A DNA stretch of 63,216 bases, from positions 1 through 63,216 of the forward strand of contig JAADJB010000020.1 in assembly GCA_013151035.1 (NCBI GenBank), written 5' to 3'. This stretch comes from Gammaproteobacteria bacterium (lineage in GTDB: Bacteria; Pseudomonadota; Gammaproteobacteria; JAADJB01). The position numbers were made by a program, and so were the translations under genes. Every line of letters begins with the position of its first letter. The stretch's first letter is position 1. A model generated the notes under the pieces. It saw nothing but the letters and a program-made list of their open reading frames with translations. It was not told the DNA's origin and did not search any database. Shown piece after piece: positions 8,354 to 16,556 of the stretch.

Positions 8354-9099
8354 TAAAGTTTTCCGGAATATTGAATAACATAGCGACCGGCACGATCTGG
8401 TCTACCCAACATACTCAAGGTCTCTCTCAGGTTGGCATCGGCTGACTTGCGTGGTTTTACGCTACCCTTTAATTGATAGCTATTGCTCAGTTTATTCAGC
8501 GTCAGATCAATATCAACATCCAGTGTGCCATCGACATCCTTGATAGCCGCCAACACATCCTTCTCATCCGTACCAAGATCCATTTGTATCTGTTTCAAGG
8601 GCACCAGGAACGGTCGCTGCATGACCGCTTCCTGCCAGATAATACGACCCTCCAGTTGTTGCACGAGGGCATCAGAAAAAACCAGCGCCTGAATATCCAG
8701 TTGTAATGTGCCTGCCAGTTTCACCAGCGGAAATTGCTGATTAATAAATTGCGTCCCCAGCAATGCCTGTACATCCTGAAGATAAAAATCACCGCTCAGG
8801 TGACGACCGAGCAATAGCTCACCGCCGCCATCAGGAGTCTGAAAAAACACCTTATACTCAATAGCACCCGTTAATAATGCCAAAGGTTGTAGCTGCCAGA
8901 CCACAGGTCCGAGCATGATATCTTTATATTGTAGTTTGTCGACCTGTCCAGACCACACGCTACCTTCCATATTAGCACTGCGTAATTGATCGGCATCCCC
9001 TTGCACCCACGACACTAATTGAGCCATAGGAAACTGCATTACAAAAAAGACTAAAAATGAGATAACAGCCAGCATCAGCAGGCGTAATGTCTTACCCAC
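8353..9099 (-). CDS. gspN: Type II secretion system protein N
   Basis: This 248-residue inner-membrane protein has one N-terminal TM (residues 7-25). A periplasmic domain follows that is rich in beta strands, with the family-typical WSGQVDKLQYKDIMLGPVVW and GRYVIQYSGKL near the end. GspN is an accessory component of the T2SS inner-membrane platform. Its start overlaps the gspM stop by one base. Confidence 0.82.
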   Translation of the reverse strand: MGKTLRLLMLAVISFLVFFVMQFPMAQLVSWVQGDADQLRSANMEGSVWSGQVDKLQYKDIMLGPVVWQLQPLALLTGAIEYKVFFQTPDGGGELLLGRHLSGDFYLQDVQALLGTQFINQQFPLVKLAGTLQLDIQALVFSDALVQQLEGRIIWQEAVMQRPFLVPLKQIQMDLGTDEKDVLAAIKDVDGTLDVDIDLTLNKLSNSYQLKGSVKPRKSADANLRETLSMLGRPDRAGRYVIQYSGKL

Positions 9100-9593
9100 T
9101 ATATCGCTCCTTGCAACACAATACGCGCATCAACCAGCCCTTTATTATTCTTGCGCTCAAGGGTAACAATATTAGCTGTCATCTGATAGTTGTCATCCAT
9201 TGTTACCATCCATTTCATCAGTAGATCAAAATCGACTGCCTCCAGCCAGACCTTAACCGCATCCTTACCATCCGGCTCAACACGTTTAACGCTATCACCA
9301 AGACCTGCCGTGCGGGTAGACTTGTCCACAATGGACAACATGGAACGACCGCTTGTGGCGGTCTTGTTCTTCACTGAAGCGGGTACACGGCGCTGACTTA
9401 ACACCTCATCAGCCGCTGTACGCATCCAGACGATTGAGGCACGTTCAATCTTCAGGCCTTTCTGCAGATTCCTCAGATCATCTTCCAGTGGCAACCAGAA
9501 CAACAGATAAGGCAATAAGACCAGTGCCAGTAAGCCGCCTGTAATTAACATGCGACGTTCGCGTAAATCCAGTTGCTGATACCACTCCTTCAC
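9099..9593 (-). CDS. gspM: Type II secretion system protein M
   Basis: This 164-residue bitopic inner-membrane protein starts MKEWYQQLDLRERRMLITGG, with a TM at about 17-35 and a periplasmic ferredoxin-like domain. That topology is characteristic of GspM, which pairs with GspL in the assembly platform. It overlaps gspL by 4 bp. Confidence 0.88.
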   Translation of the reverse strand: MKEWYQQLDLRERRMLITGGLLALVLLPYLLFWLPLEDDLRNLQKGLKIERASIVWMRTAADEVLSQRRVPASVKNKTATSGRSMLSIVDKSTRTAGLGDSVKRVEPDGKDAVKVWLEAVDFDLLMKWMVTMDDNYQMTANIVTLERKNNKGLVDARIVLQGAI

Positions 9594-10825
9594 GACTGCC
9601 TCCCGCGTATCCTGATCCGGCCCTGAACCTTCTGCCCAGCATCCGATGTTGCCGACTGAATCTCGACCTGTAACATCTTTGTCACTTCCAGCGCCTGTTT
9701 GAAGTCATCCAGTATTTGCAAATTATCAACCACCAAATCCAGATCCAGGCGGCCATCACGGAAACTACTACCGTTTAATTGCACACCCTGTTGTTTTTGT
9801 AAAACCGATCCCATCTGTGCCATTAACTCAAGAAAACCAATATTGCCTGCCTGCGGTGAACCACGCCTGATCTTCTTTAAGCCCTGTTCCATCTGTACCT
9901 TTGGATTGACGATACGTTTGGCTTGCGGGAAGGCGCGTTTATATTCCTGTCGCATCTGTTGAGCTAATTCAATCTTTTCTGCTTTAAGGATTTTATACAA
10001 GGCGATCTCTTGACCAATAGAGAGCAATAAGGCGACCACCAACAAGGCGGCAACACTACGCCACGGCCGTAATAACTTACCAAGCTGTTCACTACGACTA
10101 AAACTACCTTGTAACAAATTAATCAGGGTAACATCAGCAGGTGGATTTAAACGCTTCAGTAATTGATCCGGTTCCAGTTGATGATGCTGAATCTCGCAAT
10201 CGGCCAACAGCGATTCATCCGGCAACCCTACTGCGTTGTCTGACCATAGATTAATCTGTGCAGGGGCTTGCTCACTATCCTGTAGCGATAACTGCAACTG
10301 CAAATCAAGTCCTGATGCCTCAAACACCACACCCTGATACGCGCCATTACGCAAGATCATCCATTGTTCATCCAGCCATAAAGACCAACTGTCCGGTGTA
10401 TACTCCAGTGCCAACATCTCTGGAATAAGTGTGTCCGGATGAATATCACATTCCTGTAACTGCTTCAGCCAGATATCCATACAGGCTCTGGATACCACAG
10501 CAACAGGATAAGCCCCGTCTGCCAGACGACTCCCCAGGGCAAAATGAAGGTCGCTAACATCACTGGCAAATTGTTCTTCCAGGGCGTAAGGGATCGCACG
10601 CAGGATACGCTGACGACTCTGACTAGGGATGCTAACCTGGGTTAAAACCACATCGCTACCGGGCACCAGAACCTGCACCCGTCGACCACTGGCCAAGGGC
10701 GTGATCTCAAGCCAGGGCATGAGAGCATGACTGGCCGCGACATTCCCACTTTGATCCAGCACTAATACATCGGCATGTTGAGCCAATGCATCCTGCTGTA
10801 GTCTTATTATCAGTGTTTCACGCAT
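9590..10825 (-). CDS. gspL: Type II secretion system protein L
   Basis: This 411-residue platform protein has a cytoplasmic actin-like domain (about 1-235) that normally recruits the GspE ATPase. A TM follows at about 246-266 (SVAALLVVALLLSIG), then a periplasmic ferredoxin-like domain (about 320-411). Typical GspL sequences include LTQVSIPSQSRQRILRAIPY and ALEEQFASD. It is separated from gspK by 142 bp holding a family B hairpin, the only real gap inside this operon. Confidence 0.88.
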   Translation of the reverse strand: MRETLIIRLQQDALAQHADVLVLDQSGNVAASHALMPWLEITPLASGRRVQVLVPGSDVVLTQVSIPSQSRQRILRAIPYALEEQFASDVSDLHFALGSRLADGAYPVAVVSRACMDIWLKQLQECDIHPDTLIPEMLALEYTPDSWSLWLDEQWMILRNGAYQGVVFEASGLDLQLQLSLQDSEQAPAQINLWSDNAVGLPDESLLADCEIQHHQLEPDQLLKRLNPPADVTLINLLQGSFSRSEQLGKLLRPWRSVAALLVVALLLSIGQEIALYKILKAEKIELAQQMRQEYKRAFPQAKRIVNPKVQMEQGLKKIRRGSPQAGNIGFLELMAQMGSVLQKQQGVQLNGSSFRDGRLDLDLVVDNLQILDDFKQALEVTKMLQVEIQSATSDAGQKVQGRIRIRGRQS

Positions 10826-10899
10826 AAGCTGATAATTATCCCTTATCTATGCGCGTTATGGAACCTCTAATCAAGCTTGTTGGGTTACACTGCGCACTC

Positions 10900-10962
10900 T
10901 GTCATCCTCGCGAATGCGGGGATCTATTGGTTTATGGATTCCCGAGTGCGCGGGAATGACAG
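10900..10962. repeat. Family B palindromic repeat inserted between gspK and gspL
   Basis: Two facing arms (TGTCATCCTCGCG and CGCGGGAATGACA) form a long imperfect hairpin of about 63 bp. It fills most of the gspK-gspL gap in an operon whose other gsp junctions overlap or lie within 15 bp. It lies just 3' of the gspK stop codon. Confidence 0.8.
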
Positions 10963-10967
10963 GGTAG

Positions 10968-11927
10968 CTAATCTTTAACACCAAGGCTACGTCGCCATAC
11001 CACAGGGGGCTTATCCTGGCCTTCACGGCGCTGAACCAGGCTATACATCCGTGTGACCCCATCACCGATATACGCCTCGGCAGTGATCATAAAATAATCA
11101 CTTGCCAACGACAGCCCTTCCGGGCTCAAGCCTTCACGTCCCGCCAGCGCATCATTCTGAAGAAAGGCCTCTACGCTTTCAAAACCCTCCTCCGTGCGCG
11201 CCTCAAGTAATGCCTCAACATCACCCTCGGTAACCCCCTCAAACAGGCTACGCAATACCATAGGATTAGCTGTATTAATATTGATATTACTATTAATGTT
11301 GGTTTTATCCACCGGTAACACACAGACATAGCGGCTAATCTTGTTCATCACCTTACGAGAAAAACCCTTAACCAGGCGTAATTCACTGATGCTAACCAGG
11401 GCACGATTGGCACTCCGATAAGGACGATCCAGAGACAAATAATAATCATCTTCCGCACCCGTCGGGAAACGCACTTCTATATCAACATCAATCCAGTCAA
11501 TCAAGGCATCGGTGAGTTGTGGATCAACACCCAGATAAGAAAAAAGGCGCTGCAACCGCTGCACGATCAGAGCCACAGGTTTTTTGCCACTGACAATATT
11601 ATTCAGATTAAAGCAGCCATTCAGATCACGAATAGCACCAATGACATAGCCGCCATCAACAGGCAATGGTGGCAGGGAGCTCGCCCAGAATTCATTGAGG
11701 TGATCCTTGTTACCATCGCGCTGATCCCTTAACAAAATAATACGCGCCCATTCCTCTATCCCCTGTGCATAGGTATAGGCCTGATCCATCGCCACCATAT
11801 TACTGGTTCGATGGATATCCATCTGCTGACTGGACACCATCGACACCGCAGCAATCGCTGCCATTGCCGTTACCAGCATGGTAATCACCAGGGCAACACC
11901 CCGTTGCTTGCCAAAACGACTATTCAT
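10968..11927 (-). CDS. gspK: Type II secretion minor pseudopilin K
   Basis: This 319-residue protein is the large tip pseudopilin. The prepilin cleavage site is QRG/VALVITMLV (residues 8-19), without the Glu+5 of other pseudopilins, as expected for GspK. An SAM-like helical insertion and a C-terminal alpha/beta domain follow (RSANRALVSISELRLVKGFS, NINTANPMVLRSL). Its start overlaps gspJ by 4 bp. Confidence 0.9.
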   Translation of the reverse strand: MNSRFGKQRGVALVITMLVTAMAAIAAVSMVSSQQMDIHRTSNMVAMDQAYTYAQGIEEWARIILLRDQRDGNKDHLNEFWASSLPPLPVDGGYVIGAIRDLNGCFNLNNIVSGKKPVALIVQRLQRLFSYLGVDPQLTDALIDWIDVDIEVRFPTGAEDDYYLSLDRPYRSANRALVSISELRLVKGFSRKVMNKISRYVCVLPVDKTNINSNININTANPMVLRSLFEGVTEGDVEALLEARTEEGFESVEAFLQNDALAGREGLSPEGLSLASDYFMITAEAYIGDGVTRMYSLVQRREGQDKPPVVWRRSLGVKD

Positions 11928-12532
11928 GGCACCTGAAACAACCAGTTAATACGCTCCTGTTGCAAAAGTTTGATCTCAACCTCGGCAACAATAATCTTTA
12001 CCGCAGATGAACGCTGTGTCAGTGACTGTGGTGGCCATTGACTATGCCATTTTTTTTGGTCATCCATCAAACGCACAGAAAACTCCTCGACCTTATCCAT
12101 TATCACCAGATCCAGTGGCGGGCTATCCTGGGCACGATCAAGCACCAGCCAATAGCGCCGAATCAATTCTTCATCACGCACAAACCATGCAACACGTTGT
12201 AGAGTGCTACGTGGTCGCCCCAAAGGATTGCTCCAGCCCGCTCGAGTCAACTCAATAAAGCCTCTATCATTCACCAATATGGCGGGGGTCGAATCGCCAA
12301 ACTCATTACGCACCGGACGACCCACAATCTGCTCAATATCCCGCTGCATTGCCCGGTATAACAGCTGCATTCGTTGCATCGCCTGGGCATGCCTATCGGT
12401 ACTATTACGGTTTTGCAATACCGTATGCAGACCACCATAGGCCATAGCAGCGATAAGAGAGAAAATCGCCAGTGACACCAGCAGCTCTAACAGCGTAAAA
12501 CCTCGATAGCGAACGCCTTGCTGAAACATCAT
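11924..12532 (-). CDS. gspJ: Type II secretion minor pseudopilin J
   Basis: This 202-residue protein has a class III prepilin leader, YRG/FTLLELLVSLAIFSLI, at residues 9-25. It continues with the GspJ pattern of long helix then beta-rich domain (GRPRSTLQRVAWFVRDEELIRR). It forms the tip complex with GspI and GspK. It overlaps gspI and gspK by 4 bp each. Confidence 0.9.
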   Translation of the reverse strand: MMFQQGVRYRGFTLLELLVSLAIFSLIAAMAYGGLHTVLQNRNSTDRHAQAMQRMQLLYRAMQRDIEQIVGRPVRNEFGDSTPAILVNDRGFIELTRAGWSNPLGRPRSTLQRVAWFVRDEELIRRYWLVLDRAQDSPPLDLVIMDKVEEFSVRLMDDQKKWHSQWPPQSLTQRSSAVKIIVAEVEIKLLQQERINWLFQVP

Positions 12533-12915
12533 GGTAAACGCGCCTTAAAACCGGATAGATTCGCCAGCACCACTTCATCATCCTGTTCCAGACCCACCTC
12601 AATATCCAAACGACGTAAATCCTGATCCGGGGTCTGTGATACCTTGAGTTGCCACGACCATTCCTGACCACCCCACTCCTCAACCCCGGTTTTGGTTGAT
12701 ATTGATGGCCATTGCTTTGACATACGAAACCCCACCAGGAGATTGCGTGCCACCCAGTGTGCTTCAGTACGTTTCTGTAGATAGACCTGATTACTCACAT
12801 ACTGGCTACTCGCCTGAATAATAGCGGCCATCGAGATCGCCAGCACAGCAAGAGCAACCAGGATTTCAATCAAGGTAAAACCGTTCTGCTTATTAAGCGA
12901 GGGATATCTCATCAT
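12529..12915 (-). CDS. gspI: Type II secretion minor pseudopilin I
   Basis: This 128-residue protein has the cleavage motif QNG/FTLIEILVALAVLAIS at residues 10-27. A short globular domain with WVARNLL follows, typical of GspI. It overlaps gspH and gspJ by 4 bp (ATGA type). Confidence 0.9.
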   Translation of the reverse strand: MMRYPSLNKQNGFTLIEILVALAVLAISMAAIIQASSQYVSNQVYLQKRTEAHWVARNLLVGFRMSKQWPSISTKTGVEEWGGQEWSWQLKVSQTPDQDLRRLDIEVGLEQDDEVVLANLSGFKARLP

Positions 12916-13469
12916 GGCAGGTTCGAATTAATACGCTCCATGCTCAATTGACCCAGAGGTGTAGCAATAACCCGAAAGCTAATCATTGTCTCTTGTGCAC
13001 GAAAATCAACTGAAAACGGTGTTATTTCACCACTGGACAAGATAAAAATCATCGGTTTTTTAATCTGTAACTGATCTTCATCTTCATCCTTATCCAGATC
13101 AAAGCCAGGATCCATATTAACTTCAAGTGCCTCAATGGATAATTTCAAATTAACACCATTGGGTAATTTACGCGCACGCAATGTGTTGTTATTAACCACA
13201 TCTATCCAGTTGTCATTATTCAGAACCATGAAGGAATAACCGGTATCCTCAAAGCGGATACCCCACTCCTGAGTACGCAACACAGATTGTTCACCCGCAT
13301 ACCCGATCAATGCAAGCAGACGTTTTGCCTCACGTTCCAGCTCGACAGAACGCGAATCACCCCCTATCGACAAGACAGCAAAGCTCATGACAATCCCGAT
13401 TAACAGAACCACCACTAATAACTCCAGCAGGGTAAAACCGGATTCAGAACCTGATGTACGAAACCGCAT
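12912..13469 (-). CDS. gspH: Type II secretion minor pseudopilin H
   Basis: This 185-residue protein has the prepilin motif ESG/FTLLELLVVVLLIGI at residues 9-24, then a beta-rich domain with EAKRLLALIGYAGEQSVL. Its length and place between gspG and gspI fit GspH. It lies 14 bp after gspG. Confidence 0.88.
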   Translation of the reverse strand: MRFRTSGSESGFTLLELLVVVLLIGIVMSFAVLSIGGDSRSVELEREAKRLLALIGYAGEQSVLRTQEWGIRFEDTGYSFMVLNNDNWIDVVNNNTLRARKLPNGVNLKLSIEALEVNMDPGFDLDKDEDEDQLQIKKPMIFILSSGEITPFSVDFRAQETMISFRVIATPLGQLSMERINSNLP

Positions 13470-13483
13470 GACGACGTTCTAAA

Positions 13484-13897
13484 CTACTGCAGATTCCAGT
13501 TACCGATATCGTCATCACTAGCAACACCATCAATCCCCAGCGAATAGATATCAATCGCTCCATTAGAACCTGGGCTCAGGTAGAGATATTCATTGCCCCA
13601 CGGATCCATCGGCAGACGATCCATGTAAGGTCCTCCCTTACGATTGGAGTCCCCTGCACCCGACAACAATGACTCCAGACCTTCATCTGTAGAGGGATAG
13701 CGATAATTATCCAGTCGATACAGATTTAATGCCGACTCCAGCGCACGAACGTCCTGTTTAGCTTTGGTAATACGCGCCTGATCCGGTCTATCCATCACCC
13801 GAGGCACAACAATGGCTGCCAGAATCCCCAGGATAACAACCACCACCATAATTTCAATCAAGGTGAAGCCCGCATTTTTATTCATTGTTACATTCAT
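13484..13897 (-). CDS. gspG: Type II secretion major pseudopilin G
   Basis: This 137-residue major pseudopilin has the cleavage site NAG/FTLIEIMVVVVILGIL. The GspG-diagnostic sequences RYPSTDEGLESLL, GPYMDRLPMDPWGNEY and a calcium-binding C-terminal loop (IDGVASDDDIGNW) follow. I chose the ATG at 13897 (MNVTMNKNAG) because GGAAA lies about 7 nt upstream and it gives a short leader. ATGs at 13909 and 13885 are also possible. The reading frame runs back to 13993, but that stretch holds a palindrome and is unlikely to be coding. gspC, D, E and F are not in the window. Confidence 0.92.
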   Translation of the reverse strand: MNVTMNKNAGFTLIEIMVVVVILGILAAIVVPRVMDRPDQARITKAKQDVRALESALNLYRLDNYRYPSTDEGLESLLSGAGDSNRKGGPYMDRLPMDPWGNEYLYLSPGSNGAIDIYSLGIDGVASDDDIGNWNLQ

Positions 13898-13930
13898 ATT
13901 ATTTTCCATACCCATTACTTTAAACTCAAG

Positions 13931-13975
13931 AGTCAGGAGTTGCTCGTCTCTGTTAGCGACAGGCAACTCCTGACT
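13931..13975 (-). terminator. Strong hairpin between the 14021 gene and gspG
   Basis: The arms AGTCAGGAGTTGC (13931-13943) and their perfect complement (13963-13975) form a 13-bp stem with a 19-nt loop. On the minus strand it lies after the unknown gene and before gspG. It is followed by only a weak T-rich stretch, so it may be an attenuator or processing hairpin rather than a full terminator. Part of the sequence (AACTCAAGAG and TCTCT-TTAG) recurs near 19585 and 63022. Confidence 0.6.
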
Positions 13976-14020
13976 CAAACTTACCAAGCACACAAAAAAC
14001 CATTATATCATCTTTAACAA

Positions 14021-15265
14021 CTACCTGAGCCACCTGTAAGCATGCTCTTCATTGATACTCTTACCGAGAACAGCCTTAAATACAAAACGATGATTACCCG
14101 ACTCCATCTGCTCCCATTTATCACTCAAAAAACCGACATTACCAAAAAAACCAGGCTGACCACCGAGAGCATCCTTAGCCAGTGCATCATCTTTCAAATA
14201 GGTATACATACCAATCGGCATGTTATCCAGTGGGTTCATGGAAAAATAAAATTGCCCTTCATGGCTAACCACACCAATCCTTACATCCTCCATACCATTA
14301 AAGGCTTCCTTATCACGACCAGGAATACCATCTATTGTTATCGGTTTACTCAAGCCCTTGTGATGTATCTCAATGCGACTATGATTATTCCAGTCCATTG
14401 TGGAGTAGGTCTTTATCGCTGATAAAAACACCCCAGGCGAAAAAGGAATGTTTAACAGGGTATTCATATAAAGAGAATTGACATTTACGATATAGTCCAT
14501 ATACACCGTTGGTGCCTCCAACTGGAATACAATTCTGACATTGTTACTTGTTCTCCGAATCACACGCACCGGTCCGTCGATCACACCAATCAACCTGGAA
14601 AAATAATCTCTTTGTGTCTTCTTAAATGAGAACAAGCCTAAAAATCGCCCGCTATGAATCAATTGCATGGTATCCAGGACATCTTCTCCATATTGATTAT
14701 TCTCATTGTCCCACCAATGAATATCCTCGATTAACATCGGTTTTTTTTGCGAGAATACAAGTCTAAAATCCTGCGTGGTAATGGCATCCGTTGCCGGATC
14801 ATAGCTGACATAATCGACATAGCTTGAGGTCAACGCCTCTTGTTGATCGATCAGCGCATAGACACAACCATCTCTGCCATTTTCTTTATCATGAATGCAC
14901 AATGCCGCATGATGATAGCGTTGCAAAAAGGCATCGCTGGAATCCACCTGTTCTCCGAGATCGGTACCCATAAATGAAATAAGCTCATTTGCACCGATTA
15001 TTTTTTCCAGACTAAAGCCAAATTCAAACTCACCCGCATCATTTCTAAAATCAATCTGAAACGGAATGGCCTGCCAACTATTTCTAATAAAACGGTAGAT
15101 AAAAACATGGTGGCTGTAATGGCCTTGCAAGACAGGAAACTGTGAGACATCCAATGTAATGGGTTCAAATTCATTAATTGAATAATCAATGATGGTTTCG
15201 TTTGCCTGCGATAATAGTGGCAGGCTTGAGATAAAAACAATTATTAGAAGTAGCAATCTCATCAT
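14021..15265 (-). CDS. Exported protein of unknown function (414 aa)
   Basis: I do not recognise this protein. It begins with a signal peptide (MMRLLLLIIVFISSLPLLSQ, cleavage near SQA-NE). The mature part is hydrophilic, rich in Asp, Asn and aromatic residues, and looks beta-rich. It has conserved-looking segments such as DIHWWDNENNQYG, GVIDGPVRVIRRTSNN and VRIVFQLEAPTVYMDY. It has two Cys (CIHDKENGRDGC) and no lipobox or TM after the signal. It lies upstream of gspG in the same direction with a strong hairpin between. Being a T2SS substrate or partner is only a guess from position. Confidence 0.7.
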   Translation of the reverse strand: MMRLLLLIIVFISSLPLLSQANETIIDYSINEFEPITLDVSQFPVLQGHYSHHVFIYRFIRNSWQAIPFQIDFRNDAGEFEFGFSLEKIIGANELISFMGTDLGEQVDSSDAFLQRYHHAALCIHDKENGRDGCVYALIDQQEALTSSYVDYVSYDPATDAITTQDFRLVFSQKKPMLIEDIHWWDNENNQYGEDVLDTMQLIHSGRFLGLFSFKKTQRDYFSRLIGVIDGPVRVIRRTSNNVRIVFQLEAPTVYMDYIVNVNSLYMNTLLNIPFSPGVFLSAIKTYSTMDWNNHSRIEIHHKGLSKPITIDGIPGRDKEAFNGMEDVRIGVVSHEGQFYFSMNPLDNMPIGMYTYLKDDALAKDALGGQPGFFGNVGFLSDKWEQMESGNHRFVFKAVLGKSINEEHAYRWLR

Positions 15266-15303
15266 TACTGTCTCATTAACATATTATTTCCACAAAAAAC
15301 CAA

Positions 15304-15326
15304 TGGTGCGTAGTACGCACCCTACC
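15304..15326 (+). repeat. Family A palindromic repeat upstream of thiD
   Basis: This GGTGCGTAGTACGCACC core followed by CTACC lies in the space between the divergent unknown exported gene and thiD. Confidence 0.8.
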
Positions 15327-15360
15327 CGTCTGTCCCGTACACATAGATTCCCGTATAAGC

Positions 15361-15391
15361 CTTGTCATTCCCGCGCAGGCAGGAATCCAGT
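15361..15391 (+). repeat. Family B repeat, single arm, upstream of thiD
   Basis: A single TTGTCATTCCCGCGCAGGC-type arm ends 14 bp before the thiD start codon, so it forms the thiD leader. Confidence 0.65.
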
Positions 15392-15404
15392 GTTACAATA
15401 CGAT

Positions 15405-16199
15405 ATGACAAATCAAAAAAAAACACCCGTAACACTATGCTTTTCCGGCCATGATCCCAGCGGTGGTGCTGGCCTACAGGCTGATATCGAGGCGATAACA
15501 GCCCACGGCGGACATGCCTGCACCATTGTAACGGCACTGACCACACAAGACACCCGTAATATCCAGCACTGTGAACCGGTCTCGGCTGACAAGCTAATCC
15601 AGCAAGCCCACACCCTGCTGGATGATATTAATATTGCGGCTATCAAGATTGGGCTATTGGGTAGCCTGGAGATCATTGAGGCTATTGCTGGCATTTTGCA
15701 AGAAATCGAGACTATTCCGGTAATTCTTGACCCCGTACTACGCGCAGGAGGTGGCACCTCAATCAGTGATCAGGACATGTGTGATGCCATCAAACAACAG
15801 TTATTACCCCTTAGTCACATTGTCACACCTAATAGCGAAGAGGCACGGCATCTGTTTCCAGCAGCAGAGACACTGGATCAATGTGCCCAGGAGATGATTA
15901 ACGCTGGCTGCCCCTGGGTACTCATTACCGGTGGACACGAACCCGGTCAACATATCATTAACACCCTGTATAACGAACAGGGTATCGCCGAACAAAGTAC
16001 CTGGGACAGGCTTGCTGGTGAATATCACGGCTCTGGTTGCACCTTAGCTGCCAGCATTGCCAGCCTGATCGCACAGGGTATGGACACGGTGATTGCCAGC
16101 AACGAAGCACAGCATTACACCTGGGAGTGCCTCAACCATGCCCGACGTATTGGACAAGGACAAGGCATCCCGAATCGTTTGTTCTGGGCACAGGAATAA
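15405..16199 (+). CDS. thiD: Hydroxymethylpyrimidine (phosphate) kinase
   Basis: This 264-residue cytoplasmic kinase makes HMP-PP for thiamine synthesis. Diagnostic segments are FSGHDPSGGAGLQADIEA (about 12-29), the substrate-binding ITAHGGHACTIVTALTTQDT, VILDPVLRAGGG, VTPNSEEARHL and the anion-hole HGSGCTLAASIA near 205-216. I chose the ATG at 15405, which matches the family N-terminus. The open frame extends upstream through repeats and is not coding there. No clear SD is seen. thiE follows after the inserted hipBA pair. Confidence 0.92.
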   Translation: MTNQKKTPVTLCFSGHDPSGGAGLQADIEAITAHGGHACTIVTALTTQDTRNIQHCEPVSADKLIQQAHTLLDDINIAAIKIGLLGSLEIIEAIAGILQEIETIPVILDPVLRAGGGTSISDQDMCDAIKQQLLPLSHIVTPNSEEARHLFPAAETLDQCAQEMINAGCPWVLITGGHEPGQHIINTLYNEQGIAEQSTWDRLAGEYHGSGCTLAASIASLIAQGMDTVIASNEAQHYTWECLNHARRIGQGQGIPNRLFWAQE

Positions 16200-16217
16200 C
16201 ACAAAAAATTCATTATT

Positions 16218-16271
16218 CATAATATATTAGGCATTATTAAATATATAGCCTATAATTCCTAATATATTAGG
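16218..16271 (+). promoter_or_regulatory. hipBA promoter with two palindromic operators
   Basis: A perfect 14-bp palindrome, CCTAATATATTAGG, lies at 16258-16271. A 13/14 match lies at 16218-16231, 40 bp away, close to four helical turns. Between them are a -35-like TAGGCA (16228-16233) and a perfect -10 TATAAT (16251-16256) with 17-bp spacing. One operator covers the -35 and the other the likely start site. This is the layout expected for autorepression by the HipB-like protein encoded next. Confidence 0.7.
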
Positions 16272-16289
16272 TTTTATGGGTCACCAATT

Positions 16290-16556
16290 TTGACGACTGC
16301 GTTAAAAGATATCGGCAATCGACTTCGGATATTACGAAAAAAACAATTTCCTGACGATACACAAAAGTCATTTGCACTCAGAATCGGCATCAACAGAAAT
16401 ACACTCTCGACAATAGAAAATGGCCAAGGTAATGTAGGCATCTCGCACTACATAAAAATCGCTCAATTACTCGGTTGCGAACATCATTTTGAACAATTAT
16501 TTAAGCTATCCCATGAAAAAAAATCGTTGTTTGACGACGATGAGATAGCAAAATGA
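16290..16556 (+). CDS. hipB: HipB-like Xre-family antitoxin/repressor
   Basis: This 88-residue protein contains a helix-turn-helix at about 25-60 (QKSFALRIGINRNTLSTIENG). The acidic C-terminal tail is KKSLFDDDEIAK. The start is a TTG at 16290; the nearby ATG at 16276 is out of frame and closed. It overlaps hipA by 4 bp. By analogy with HipB it should neutralise the kinase and repress the operon through the palindromes upstream. Confidence 0.82.
   Translation: MTTALKDIGNRLRILRKKQFPDDTQKSFALRIGINRNTLSTIENGQGNVGISHYIKIAQLLGCEHHFEQLFKLSHEKKSLFDDDEIAK

Noticed and set aside
15189-15404. Upstream extension of thiD by 72 codons
   Set aside because: The extension covers family A and B repeats and the 5' end of a divergent gene; the thiD family N-terminus matches the ATG at 15405.
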